From the NCBI RefSeq assembly GCF_900188005.1, contig NZ_FZNR01000006.1, positions 248,001 to 312,000 of the forward strand: a stretch of DNA of 64,000 nt, written 5' to 3'. Below are positions 43,520 to 50,712 of this stretch, piece after piece. The translations under genes were made by a program, and so were the position numbers. The DNA comes from Actinoplanes regularis (GTDB taxonomy: Bacteria; Actinomycetota; Actinomycetes; Mycobacteriales; Micromonosporaceae). Within the stretch, counting starts at the first letter, position 1. Each line of letters opens with the position of its first letter. A model generated the notes under the pieces. It ran no database searches, had not been told where the DNA came from, and worked only from the letters and a program-made list of their open reading frames with translations.

Positions 43520-44029
43520 TCAGAGCTGCAAGCTCCAGGTCTGTCCGACGAGGTCGTGACCGAAGCTGTGGTGCGGCGCCTGGTCGGTGAGGCTGAATCC
43601 GGCGGCCTGGTAGATGTGGCGGGCGGACACGAGAACGTCGTTGGTCCACAGGACGACCCGGCGATAGCCGCTGCGGCGGGCGAACGCCAGGCACTCCTCG
43701 ACCAGGCGGGTTCCGAGCCCGTGGCCGCGCGCCCCCGGAGTGACCAGGAGGATGCGCAGCTTGGCCGTGTCAGGGTCGTCTCCGGCGACCAGGAAGACAC
43801 ATCCCGCGCGCTCCCCGTCGACCTCGGCGATCCAGCCCGCCTCCCGCGACGGGTCACGGCCGGCGGCGTACTCGGCGACGATCTTCGCGACCAGCGCCTC
43901 GAAGTCGGTGTTCCATCCGAACTGCTGGTCGTAGACCTCGCCGTGAGCCATGACCACCCAGCCCAGATCTCCTGGACGGTCAGCCGGGCGCAGGGTGACG
44001 TTCGCGGTCGGGCGACGCAGTGCCGTCAT
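43520..44029 (-). CDS. GNAT-family N-acetyltransferase
   Basis: 169 aa from ATG 44029 (GGAGGAGAA upstream). The acetyl-CoA motif is RILLVTPGARGHGLGTRLVE, followed by ECLAFARRSGYRRVVLWTND and the family's ARHIYQAAGFSLTDQAPHHS. The N-terminus resembles the acetyltransferase half of MarR-GNAT fusion proteins, here without MarR. It is divergent from a TetR regulator across a 50-bp spacer occupied by a long palindrome, so it is probably repressed by TetR. Its 3' end is followed by tandem copies of itself. Confidence 0.9.
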   Translation of the reverse strand: MTALRRPTANVTLRPADRPGDLGWVVMAHGEVYDQQFGWNTDFEALVAKIVAEYAAGRDPSREAGWIAEVDGERAGCVFLVAGDDPDTAKLRILLVTPGARGHGLGTRLVEECLAFARRSGYRRVVLWTNDVLVSARHIYQAAGFSLTDQAPHHSFGHDLVGQTWSLQL

Positions 44030-44043
44030 GAGCGATTCTCCTC

Positions 44044-44071
44044 CTCGACTGAAACGACTGTTTCAGTCGAG
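44044..44071. promoter_or_regulatory. Perfect 12-4-12 palindrome, TetR operator
   Basis: CTCGACTGAAAC and GTTTCAGTCGAG are perfect arms around GACT, in the 50-bp spacer between GNAT and the TetR gene. Binding here would block both promoters, so it fits autoregulation plus repression of the acetyltransferase. Confidence 0.88.
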
Positions 44072-44079
44072 GGTAGGCT

Positions 44080-44688
44080 ATGGCGGTGACCCAGGAAACG
44101 GCAAACCCGTCCGCGCGCAAGACCGAGCTGCTCGAAGCCGCTTACCGGTATGCGCTCGAGCACGGGCTGGCGCACCTGTCACTGCGTCCGCTGGCCGCGG
44201 CGATCGGCTCCAGCCCCCGGGTCCTGGTCTTCCTCTTCGGCAACAAGGAGGGCCTCGTGCGGGCGGTGCTGGGCCGCGCCCGCGTCGACGAGCTCACGAT
44301 GCTCAGCCGCGTCGAAAAAACCGGTGATCCCGCGGTCACCGGGTTGGTCACCGCTGTCGAGCACCTCTGGTCGTGGCTGGCCGCCGCGGAACATCGGCAG
44401 CTGCTCAAGTTGTGGGCCGAGACCTACACCAGCTCACTGGTCGACCCGCAGGGCGTGTGGGGCGGCTTCGCCGCGGCAACGGTGCACGACTGGCTCGCCG
44501 TTCTGGGGGCCTGGCAGCCCCCGTCGGAAAGAGACAGTCCGCAAGGCGCCGCTCGCCGGACCCTCGCCCTCGCGGTGCTCCGGGGTGCCTTGCTCGACCT
44601 GCTGGCGACCGGGGACGCGGAGCGGACAACGGCCGCCATCCACCACCAACTCGCCATCCTTCGACAAACCGAGACCACGGCGATCTGA
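44080..44688 (+). CDS. TetR-family transcriptional regulator
   Basis: 202 aa from ATG 44080. The helix-turn-helix is LLEAAYRYALEHGLAHLSLR followed by PLAAAIGSSPRVLVFLFGNK, where the recognition helix end differs from the common YYHF. The C-terminal ligand domain is all-helical. It sits opposite the GNAT gene with a 12-4-12 palindrome between them, its probable operator. The ligand is unknown. Confidence 0.92.
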   Translation: MAVTQETANPSARKTELLEAAYRYALEHGLAHLSLRPLAAAIGSSPRVLVFLFGNKEGLVRAVLGRARVDELTMLSRVEKTGDPAVTGLVTAVEHLWSWLAAAEHRQLLKLWAETYTSSLVDPQGVWGGFAAATVHDWLAVLGAWQPPSERDSPQGAARRTLALAVLRGALLDLLATGDAERTTAAIHHQLAILRQTETTAI

Positions 44689-44754
44689 CTTCGCTCACGG
44701 CACGCGCTCAATCGCTACCCCGCGTAGCGCATGTGTCCACAGCGAACGGTTTGC

Positions 44755-44862
44755 CTACCCCTCGACCAGAAGGCACGGAAATGCCTCGGCGATCAGCGGA
44801 CAACTCGCCCACCCCTCGACCAGAAGGCACGGAAATGCCTCGGCGATCAGCGGACAGCTCGC
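44755..44862 (-). repeat. Two tandem copies of the 3' end of the next gene
   Basis: On the minus strand the gene ending at 44863 finishes with CTGGTCGAAGGG TAG. Downstream, two units of 54 bp repeat GCATTTCCGTGCCTTCTGGT and CGAGGGGT; the second again ends in TAG. The units would read LIAEAFPCLLVEG, a variant of the gene's VITQAYSRPLVEG. Within 44689-44754 nothing else is seen. Confidence 0.82.
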
Positions 44863-45111
44863 CTACCCTTCGACCAGAGGGCGCGAGTATGCCTGGGTAA
44901 TCACGCGCAGTGCATGTGTCAGGCCGACATAGCGCTCGTCGGCTGGGTCCATCGCCTGCCAGTCCCGCGCAAGAGATTCGACCATGTCGAGCATCGGCAG
45001 CTGGCTGTCGAGCAACGCCTCCCCGCCGAAGCGGTCGAGGACATACGCGTAGGCGTGGTTGTCCGTCTCGATGCACCGGGTCAAGTAGCGGACCAGATCA
45101 TGGTCGTCCAT
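44863..45111 (-). CDS. Small helical protein, 82 aa
   Basis: 82 aa from ATG 45111 (MDDHDLVRYLTR); an ATG six codons upstream is also possible. It is an acidic, all-helical sequence with DNHAYAYVLDRFGGEALLDS and a conserved-looking C-terminus (LTHALRVITQAYSRPLVEG). The family is not firmly recognised; it resembles small actinobacterial proteins often annotated as DUF6221-like, at low confidence. Two 54-bp copies of its 3' end lie downstream. Confidence 0.6.
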   Translation of the reverse strand: MDDHDLVRYLTRCIETDNHAYAYVLDRFGGEALLDSQLPMLDMVESLARDWQAMDPADERYVGLTHALRVITQAYSRPLVEG

Positions 45112-45304
45112 CCGCCCATGTTGGCCCATACGAGGGTTCTGCGCTCCGGCCGCTGCGGGGACGAGAGCGATCCCGGACAGTCACCCGGATCGCGCCAGAT
45201 CCAGCTGTTCGGGCGCGACCGCAGAGCGTGGATCTTCCCGGCTGACGCCCAGTTATGACGCGCGAGACTTGACGAGTTCGGCGGCTGGTTGGCCGAGATA
45301 TGGG

Positions 45305-46348
45305 TCAGGAATGGGTGGTGTAGGCGAGGGTCCGGCGGGCGTGGCGGATTACGGCGAGGTCGACCATGCGGCCGCGGGCGTCGAGGCAGACGCCGCCGGC
45401 GGCGGAGTCGAAGCGGGTGATCAGGTCTCGGGCGGCGGCGATCTCGGACTCCGACGGGGTGAAGACCGCGTGGACGATGGGGAGTTGGGCCGGATGGATG
45501 CAGGCGCGGCCGTGGAATCCGAGACGTTTCAGGGCCTGGGTGGAGCGGCGTAGCGCGTCGAGGTCACGGAAGTCGGTGCTGACGGCGGCGGCCGGCGGTT
45601 CGATCCCGGCAGCGGCCGAGGCGAGGACGACCGTGGAGCGGACAAGCAGGAGTTCGCGCTCGTCTTCGCCGGGGGTGACGCCGAGTTCGGCGGCCAGGTC
45701 GGCTTCGCCGATCTGCATCCGGGTCACCCGGGGCGCGGCGGCCATCTCGGCGGCGGCGAGGATCGCCTGCGGAGTTTCCAGCAACGGTACGATCCCCAGC
45801 GCACCGCCCGGGTCGGCCTCATTGAGCAGCTCACCGAGGGCGAACACCTGATCCGGCGACGCCTTGGCCACCACCAGCCCGCGTAAGGCCGGGACCGGTG
45901 CGGCACCCGCCGAGCAAGCCGCCGCAGGCCCGGAGACCTCGGGCAGAACCGGAGCCGGCACGGCACCCCCCGACCGAGCAACCGCAGGCCCGGAGACCCC
46001 ACCCAGAGCCGAAGCCGGCACAGCACCCCCCGACCGAACAGCCGCAGGCCCGGAGACCCCACCCAGAGCCGAAGCCGGCACAGCACCCCCCGACCGAACA
46101 GCCGCAGGGCCGGGGGTCAGCAGCTCACGGGCGTCGTCGAGGCCGGCGGGACCGGCGTTCACCCGGACCCAGACCGGGGCGTCCGACGGGAGCGTCCACA
46201 ACCACTCGGAGACCGCCGCGCGGGCCGCGGACTTCTCCGCCGGTGGGACCGCGTCCTCCAGGTCCACTATCAGCGCGTCCGCGCCCCGGCTCAGTGCTGA
46301 CGCCAGCATCGCCGGCCGGTTCCCCGGCACGTACAGGAAGGATCTCAT
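45305..46348 (-). CDS. HpcH/HpaI aldolase-citrate lyase family (CitE-like) enzyme
   Basis: 347 aa. The fold markers are MRSFLYVPGNRPAML, GADALIVDLEDAVPPAEKSA, WVRVN, GIVPLLETPQAILAA and HGRACIHPAQLPIVHAVFTP. This is the CitE-like subgroup of CoA-ester lyases such as citramalyl-CoA or malyl-CoA lyase. Between the WVRVN strand and the next core strand there is an insertion of about 65 residues made of 20-residue tandem repeats (GPAAVRSGGAVPASALGGVS), encoded by an exact 60-bp period at 45900-46112. The insertion is not family-typical and should lie in a loop. Last gene of the 11-gene catabolic chain; ATG overlaps the acyl-CoA dehydrogenase stop (ATGA). Confidence 0.88.
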   Translation of the reverse strand: MRSFLYVPGNRPAMLASALSRGADALIVDLEDAVPPAEKSAARAAVSEWLWTLPSDAPVWVRVNAGPAGLDDARELLTPGPAAVRSGGAVPASALGGVSGPAAVRSGGAVPASALGGVSGPAVARSGGAVPAPVLPEVSGPAAACSAGAAPVPALRGLVVAKASPDQVFALGELLNEADPGGALGIVPLLETPQAILAAAEMAAAPRVTRMQIGEADLAAELGVTPGEDERELLLVRSTVVLASAAAGIEPPAAAVSTDFRDLDALRRSTQALKRLGFHGRACIHPAQLPIVHAVFTPSESEIAAARDLITRFDSAAGGVCLDARGRMVDLAVIRHARRTLAYTTHS

Positions 46349-47508
46349 CCGATCGTCGCTTTGCCGGCGAGCAGTGAGCGTGCGATGACGACGCGCTGGA
46401 TGTCGTTGGTACCCTCGCCGATCATCATGAGCGGGGCGTCGCGGTAGAGGCGTTCGACGATGAATTCCTTGGAGTAGCCGTACCCGCCGTGGATCTGCAT
46501 GGCGTTCAGCGCGCAGCTGACCGCGGCCTCGGAGGCGAACGCCTTGGCCATGCCGGCCTCCATGTCGACGCGATGGCCGCCGTCGGATCGGGCGGCCGCC
46601 CAGTAGACCAGCAGGCGGGCGGCCTGGACCTGGGACGCCATCTCGGCGATCTTCAACTGGACAGCCTGGAAGTCACCGATCGGCTGGCCGAAGGCGTGCC
46701 GGGAGCGGGCGTAGCTCAACGCCTCGTCATAGGCGGCCTGGGCGATGCCGAGGGCGCGGGCGGCAACGTTGAGCCGGCCGGTCTCCAGGCCGGACAGCAC
46801 CTGCTGCATACCGCGACCCTCGACCCCGCCGAGCAGCCGGGCTCCCGGCACCCGGACGTCCTCCAGTAGCACCTCGCACGACTCGGTGCCCCGGTAGCCG
46901 AGTTTGGGCAGGTCACGTTCGACGGTGAAGCCGGGGGTGCCGGCGTCGACCAGCAGCACCGACATGCCGCGGTGAGCGGGCTCCTCGTGGGACGTCTTGC
47001 AGAGGACCGGAAGGGGGTCGGCGTGACGGGCGTTGGTGATCCAGGTCTTGCGTCCGTTGAGCACATAGAAGTCGCCGTCGCGGACCGCGGTCGTGGTGAT
47101 GCCCTGCAGGTCGGTGCCGGCGTCCGGTTCGGTGAGGGCGATGCCGGTGCGGCGTCTGCCCGTCGCCAGGTCCGGCAGGTAGCGGGCCTTCTGCTCCGGG
47201 GTGCCGTGCCGGGCGATCAGCCAGCAGGACAGCGAGTGGCTGCCGAGGATGCCGGCGACGCCCATCCAGCCCTTGGCGATCTCCTCGAAGACCAGCGCGA
47301 AACTGATCATGTCGGTGCCCAGGCCGCCGTACTCCTCGGGGATGGTGAGTCCGAAAAGGCCCAGCTTCCGCATGGTTTCGACGATCTCCGTGGGATAGCG
47401 GCCGGAGGCTTCCCACTCCCTGGCGACCGGGCGGATCTCCCGGTCCACGAAGTCGCGCAGCACGTCGCGGAACAGCTGCTGCTCGTCACTGAGTTCGAAG
47501 TCCATCAT
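46345..47508 (-). CDS. Acyl-CoA dehydrogenase
   Basis: 387 aa. The first ATG (47508) overlaps the DUF35 stop as ATGA, with AGGAG just before it; a second ATG follows. Canonical blocks are present: IALTEPDAGTD, WITNA, YARSRHAFGQPIGDFQAVQL, MQIHGGYGYSKEFIVERLYR and IGEGTNDIQRVVIARSLL. The catalytic Glu region is intact (YRD, GEGTNDIQR). It uses FAD to oxidise an acyl-CoA to enoyl-CoA. In this chain it could introduce the double bond that the MaoC proteins hydrate. Confidence 0.93.
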   Translation of the reverse strand: MMDFELSDEQQLFRDVLRDFVDREIRPVAREWEASGRYPTEIVETMRKLGLFGLTIPEEYGGLGTDMISFALVFEEIAKGWMGVAGILGSHSLSCWLIARHGTPEQKARYLPDLATGRRRTGIALTEPDAGTDLQGITTTAVRDGDFYVLNGRKTWITNARHADPLPVLCKTSHEEPAHRGMSVLLVDAGTPGFTVERDLPKLGYRGTESCEVLLEDVRVPGARLLGGVEGRGMQQVLSGLETGRLNVAARALGIAQAAYDEALSYARSRHAFGQPIGDFQAVQLKIAEMASQVQAARLLVYWAAARSDGGHRVDMEAGMAKAFASEAAVSCALNAMQIHGGYGYSKEFIVERLYRDAPLMMIGEGTNDIQRVVIARSLLAGKATIG

Positions 47509-47828
47509 CTGCTCCTGGTGGACGGCGGGTGATGATGACCGGGGATCCAGACCGGGAGCGGATCCCGATGGACGAACCGAACCGGCTGGTCACAGCGAGG
47601 TTCGGGGTTGTCGGCCAGGTGGCCGAGCACGATCGGGCCTTCGACGAGCCGGATCCGGGCGACGATGTACGGTGCCGCCGCCCGGTGCACGACGGTGAAG
47701 CTGTCGACGTTTCCGTTGCCGGTGACCGGAGCATCCCCGAGGTTTTCCGCATCACCGCAGGTCAGGCAGATCGGACGGCCCGGGTGCTGCCAGCGATCGC
47801 AGGCCAGGCATTTCTGGATCACGATCAT
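47505..47828 (-). CDS. DUF35 (zinc ribbon/OB-fold) protein
   Basis: 107 aa from ATG 47828, coupled on both sides by ATGA. The N-terminus has a zinc ribbon, IQKCLACDRWQHPGRPICLT then CG, and an OB-fold follows (VDSFTVVHRAAAPYIVARIR, EGPIVLGHL). DUF35 proteins partner thiolase-like enzymes; in steroid side-chain cleavage the DUF35 part of ChsH2 binds the aldolase Ltp2. Its position directly after the thiolase gene supports the same role. Confidence 0.88.
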   Translation of the reverse strand: MIVIQKCLACDRWQHPGRPICLTCGDAENLGDAPVTGNGNVDSFTVVHRAAAPYIVARIRLVEGPIVLGHLADNPEPRCDQPVRFVHRDPLPVWIPGHHHPPSTRSR

Positions 47829-48940
47829 CGGCGGTCCACTCCGAGGATCAGGGTCGCGTGGCTGGAGAGGATCCCGCCGGTCCCGTGGACCAGGGCGGTG
47901 GCAGCCCCGGGGACCTGCCGCTCCCCGCACTCACCGCGCAGCTGGCGCACGGCTTCGACCAGCAGCAGCACCCCGAACTGCCCGGGATGGCAGTAGGCCA
48001 GGCCGCCGCCGGTCGTGTTGTGCGGGACGGTGACGCCCAGCCCTTCACCGGGCGCCGCGAACCCCAGCGCCTCCAGCCCGAGCGGCACCGAGATCGTGAA
48101 CGAGTCGTACAACTGCACCACGTCGATCTCCGAGGGTCGCAGGCCCGCGCGGGCGAACGCCCGCTGTCCGGTATCGATCGCCCCGGTCCGCAGCAGGTCG
48201 GCAGCGGACGTCATCGACGTGTGGGTCAGTTTCTCCCCGTACCCGAGCACTGTCACCGGTTCGCGTGGCAGGTCCCGGGCCCGGTCGAGCGAGGTCATCA
48301 CGATCGCCCCGCCCCCGTCGGTGACCAGGCAGCAGTCCAGGGCCCCGAGCGGCGACGAGATCAGCTCCGCGGCGAGCACGTCGTCGACGGTGAGCGGCCC
48401 CTTCCCGTACGTCCAGGCCGCCGGGTTCCGCTGGGCCCGTGCCCGGGCCGCCACCGCGACCCCGGCCAGGTCCGCGCGTCGCAGACCGTGCACGTGGAGG
48501 TACCGCTGGGCGACCATCGCGTAGTAGGAGATCGGGTAGAGCGGCCGGAAGGGCTCTTCCCAGGACGCCTCCGGTGTGCCTTCGGTGTAGACGCCGGTCA
48601 GGTTGCGGCTGCGGGCGGAGCGCTGGTTGCTCGCGTACGAGATGACGACTGTGGAGCACTGGCCGGCCGCGATCGCCTGGGCCGCCCGTGCCACGTACAT
48701 CTCGAAGACCGCCCCGCCCTCGAACGTCGAGTCGCACCAGAACGGCTGAATCCCGAGGTAGTCGGCGATCTGGGTGGCGGAGAACCGCGAGATCCCGTTG
48801 GTGGCGATCCCGTCCACGTCCGCCAACGTCAGCCCGGCGTCCGCCAGCGCCCTGGTCACCGCCTGTGTCTGCAGCTCCAGGACCGTCTTACCGGTCTTGC
48901 CGAGGTCGCACTCCGCGGCACCGGCGATGGCGACGCTCAC
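47825..48940 (-). CDS. Thiolase-superfamily protein, Ltp2-like (no nucleophilic Cys)
   Basis: 371 aa from GTG 48940. VAIAGAAECDLGKTGKTVLE opens the protein. The usual Cys-containing nucleophile loop is replaced by CDSTFEGGAVFEMYVARAAQ, as in lipid-transfer-protein-like aldolases. The C-terminal part has VPHNTTGGGLAYCHPGQFGV and QLRGECGERQVPGAATALVH, matching Ltp2/SCP-2 thiolase-like enzymes. In Ltp2 the reaction is a retro-aldol cleavage of a beta-hydroxyacyl-CoA, made with a DUF35 partner. It is joined here to DUF35 (ATGA) and MaoC (GTGA). Thiolytic activity is less likely. Confidence 0.87.
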   Translation of the reverse strand: MSVAIAGAAECDLGKTGKTVLELQTQAVTRALADAGLTLADVDGIATNGISRFSATQIADYLGIQPFWCDSTFEGGAVFEMYVARAAQAIAAGQCSTVVISYASNQRSARSRNLTGVYTEGTPEASWEEPFRPLYPISYYAMVAQRYLHVHGLRRADLAGVAVAARARAQRNPAAWTYGKGPLTVDDVLAAELISSPLGALDCCLVTDGGGAIVMTSLDRARDLPREPVTVLGYGEKLTHTSMTSAADLLRTGAIDTGQRAFARAGLRPSEIDVVQLYDSFTISVPLGLEALGFAAPGEGLGVTVPHNTTGGGLAYCHPGQFGVLLLVEAVRQLRGECGERQVPGAATALVHGTGGILSSHATLILGVDRR

Positions 48941-49305
48941 GGCAACCGCAGGGTCGCCGAGGCCGGTGCGACCGCGGTCCGCCCGTCCGCGACGACCTCG
49001 ACCCTCAGGTCCAGCTCGACAATCTCGTCCGAGGAGGCGGTGACCGATCCCACGCAGCGGATCGTCTCTCCCGCGAAGACGAGGTTCTTGAACCGGAACG
49101 ACAACTCGGAGATCGAGGAGCTGGGGAACCACTCCCGTAGCGCGATCGCCAGATAGGCCCCGAACACCTGCCCGTCGACCACCGGTTTCCGGAGCCCGCG
49201 CTCGGCCAGATAGTCCGCGTCGTAGTGCAACTTGTGCCAGTCCCAGGTCGCCCCGGCGTACGCGATCATGTCCGGCTGATCGATCGTCCACTCACGCTGA
49301 TACAT
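48937..49305 (-). CDS. MaoC-family hydratase subunit
   Basis: 122 aa. IAYAGATWDWHKLHYDADYL carries the conserved Asp-x-x-x-x-His hydratase signature, and VVDGQVFGAYLAIALREWFP follows as in MaoC hotdog domains. Too short to be a two-domain hydratase, so it probably pairs with the MaoC-like protein encoded just upstream; their genes overlap by 14 nt. This mirrors the ChsH1/ChsH2 arrangement. Confidence 0.87.
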   Translation of the reverse strand: MYQREWTIDQPDMIAYAGATWDWHKLHYDADYLAERGLRKPVVDGQVFGAYLAIALREWFPSSSISELSFRFKNLVFAGETIRCVGSVTASSDEIVELDLRVEVVADGRTAVAPASATLRLP

Positions 49306-49753
49306 AGATCAGGGTCTCCTCGTTCACGGCGAGCAGCCGTCGCTCCTGGTCGGTGTACTCGGCGATCGAGGTGACCACCAGCATCCGTTTCCCGCTGCCG
49401 GTGACCCGCTCGGCGATGTCGTCGAGCCGCCACTTCGCGGTGATCACCGTGTCCGGTCCGGCCGGATGCAGGAACCGGTAGGAGTTCCCGCCGCGCACCA
49501 GTCGGGTACCGGGCACGATCAGGTGCCAGCCGTGCCCCGCATAGCCGTCCGCGTCCCGGGGCAGCCCCGCGTACTGATTGGTCTCGCAGATCAGCGTCGG
49601 CGGCGCGACGTCACCGGCCAGGTGAGCCGGGTCGGTATCGCCGGTGGCCAGCGCGAAGTACCGGATCGCCGCTCGACCCAGGGGCTCCGGGGCGGTGTAG
49701 CTCACCTCCTCCCCGATCCGGGCGGCCAGCGCGGGCGTCAGGAGGCTGCTCAC
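49292..49753 (-). CDS. MaoC N-terminal-type (FAS1-like) hydratase partner
   Basis: 153 aa from GTG 49753, overlapping the Rid stop (GTGA). IGEEVSYTAPEPLGRAAIRY then FALATGDTDPAH is the N-terminal MaoC-like/FAS1 dehydratase domain, and RLVRGGNSYRFLHPAGPDTV is its typical middle part. The catalytic Asp/His signature is absent, as in the non-catalytic subunit of heteromeric MaoC hydratases. The following gene encodes the catalytic half. Confidence 0.85.
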   Translation of the reverse strand: MSSLLTPALAARIGEEVSYTAPEPLGRAAIRYFALATGDTDPAHLAGDVAPPTLICETNQYAGLPRDADGYAGHGWHLIVPGTRLVRGGNSYRFLHPAGPDTVITAKWRLDDIAERVTGSGKRMLVVTSIAEYTDQERRLLAVNEETLIYVSA

Positions 49754-50712
49754 TTGAGCACCGCCGTCGGCACGGTCTCGATCAGGAACTCCGGCCGCAG
49801 CAACGCGGAGCAGACGAGGGCGTCGACCACCGCGTTCGGGAAGTGCCGTTTGCGCAGGACAGCGGTGGCCGGATAGTCCGCGACGGCGGCCGGCGTCAGG
49901 TATTCCACCAGATGCGTGACGTCCTCGCCGGTCGCACCGCCGCAAGCCAGCACGGCCTCGATGCCGCGGTAGACATAGGCGGTCTGTGCCGTCAGGTCGC
50001 CGGCGTGCAGGGCCTGTTGACTGACCGGGTCGAGCGCCCCGAACCCGGCACCGAAGATCTTGTCTCCGGCCCGGACCGCCGGTTTGTAGGTGAGTGTGTC
50101 GTATCGCGCCCAGCCCGGATTCAGCACTTGCAGCGGGCCGGTCGCGGCGATGGCGTCCAGGGCGACCCGGGCGCCCGGTGCCACCGGCGCGTCGACCAGG
50201 ATCCCGGCCGCTCCCGGATGAACCGGCCCGGTGCCGAGCACTTCCTTGCGGGGCCGCCCACAGCGCGGATATTCGGTGCGGGTGGCGGTCGCCGTGTAGT
50301 CGACCGTCCGGACCAGCGATTCCGGACCGAGACCGGCCCCGGCCAGCAGGCCGACGATCCGGTCCAGACACCACCGGTACTGCTCCCGGAAGTCGCCCTC
50401 GGTGGTGAAGACGCCGGGCAGGTAGGCGACCCCGTCGGCTACCCGAACGCCGTCGCCGGCCGGCTCGCCGCCGCCCGGGCAGACGGTCACCCCGAGGGCG
50501 TAGGGCGCGTCGCTACCGACGACGGCCTCGACCGGCACCCTGGACACCGGCACCGGAGGGCCGGACAGAACTTCCGCGCGAGCGGCGTCCAGGCCGTCAA
50601 AAGAGCTCGCATACTCGGTGAGGTGCACGACGTCGGACACGCTCAGGCCGGCGGCACCGAGCGCGGCCACGAGCCGTGGATAGCCCGGCACCAACGGCAG
50701 TTGGACGGTCAT
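49750..50712 (-). CDS. Two-domain Rid/YjgF-family protein
   Basis: 320 aa from ATG 50712, overlapping the PrpD stop (ATGA). The second half is a clear Rid-like domain (IFGAGFGALDPVSQQALHAG, TYKPAVRAG, GATGEDVTHLVEYLTPAAVA). The first half is a diverged repeat of it (AAGLSVSDVVHLTEYASSF, VEAVVGSDAPYALGVTV). Rid proteins hydrolyse reactive enamines or imines or act on related intermediates. A tandem form inside a CoA-ester pathway is unusual. The catalytic Arg of RidA is not clearly identifiable here. Confidence 0.8.
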   Translation of the reverse strand: MTVQLPLVPGYPRLVAALGAAGLSVSDVVHLTEYASSFDGLDAARAEVLSGPPVPVSRVPVEAVVGSDAPYALGVTVCPGGGEPAGDGVRVADGVAYLPGVFTTEGDFREQYRWCLDRIVGLLAGAGLGPESLVRTVDYTATATRTEYPRCGRPRKEVLGTGPVHPGAAGILVDAPVAPGARVALDAIAATGPLQVLNPGWARYDTLTYKPAVRAGDKIFGAGFGALDPVSQQALHAGDLTAQTAYVYRGIEAVLACGGATGEDVTHLVEYLTPAAVADYPATAVLRKRHFPNAVVDALVCSALLRPEFLIETVPTAVLK

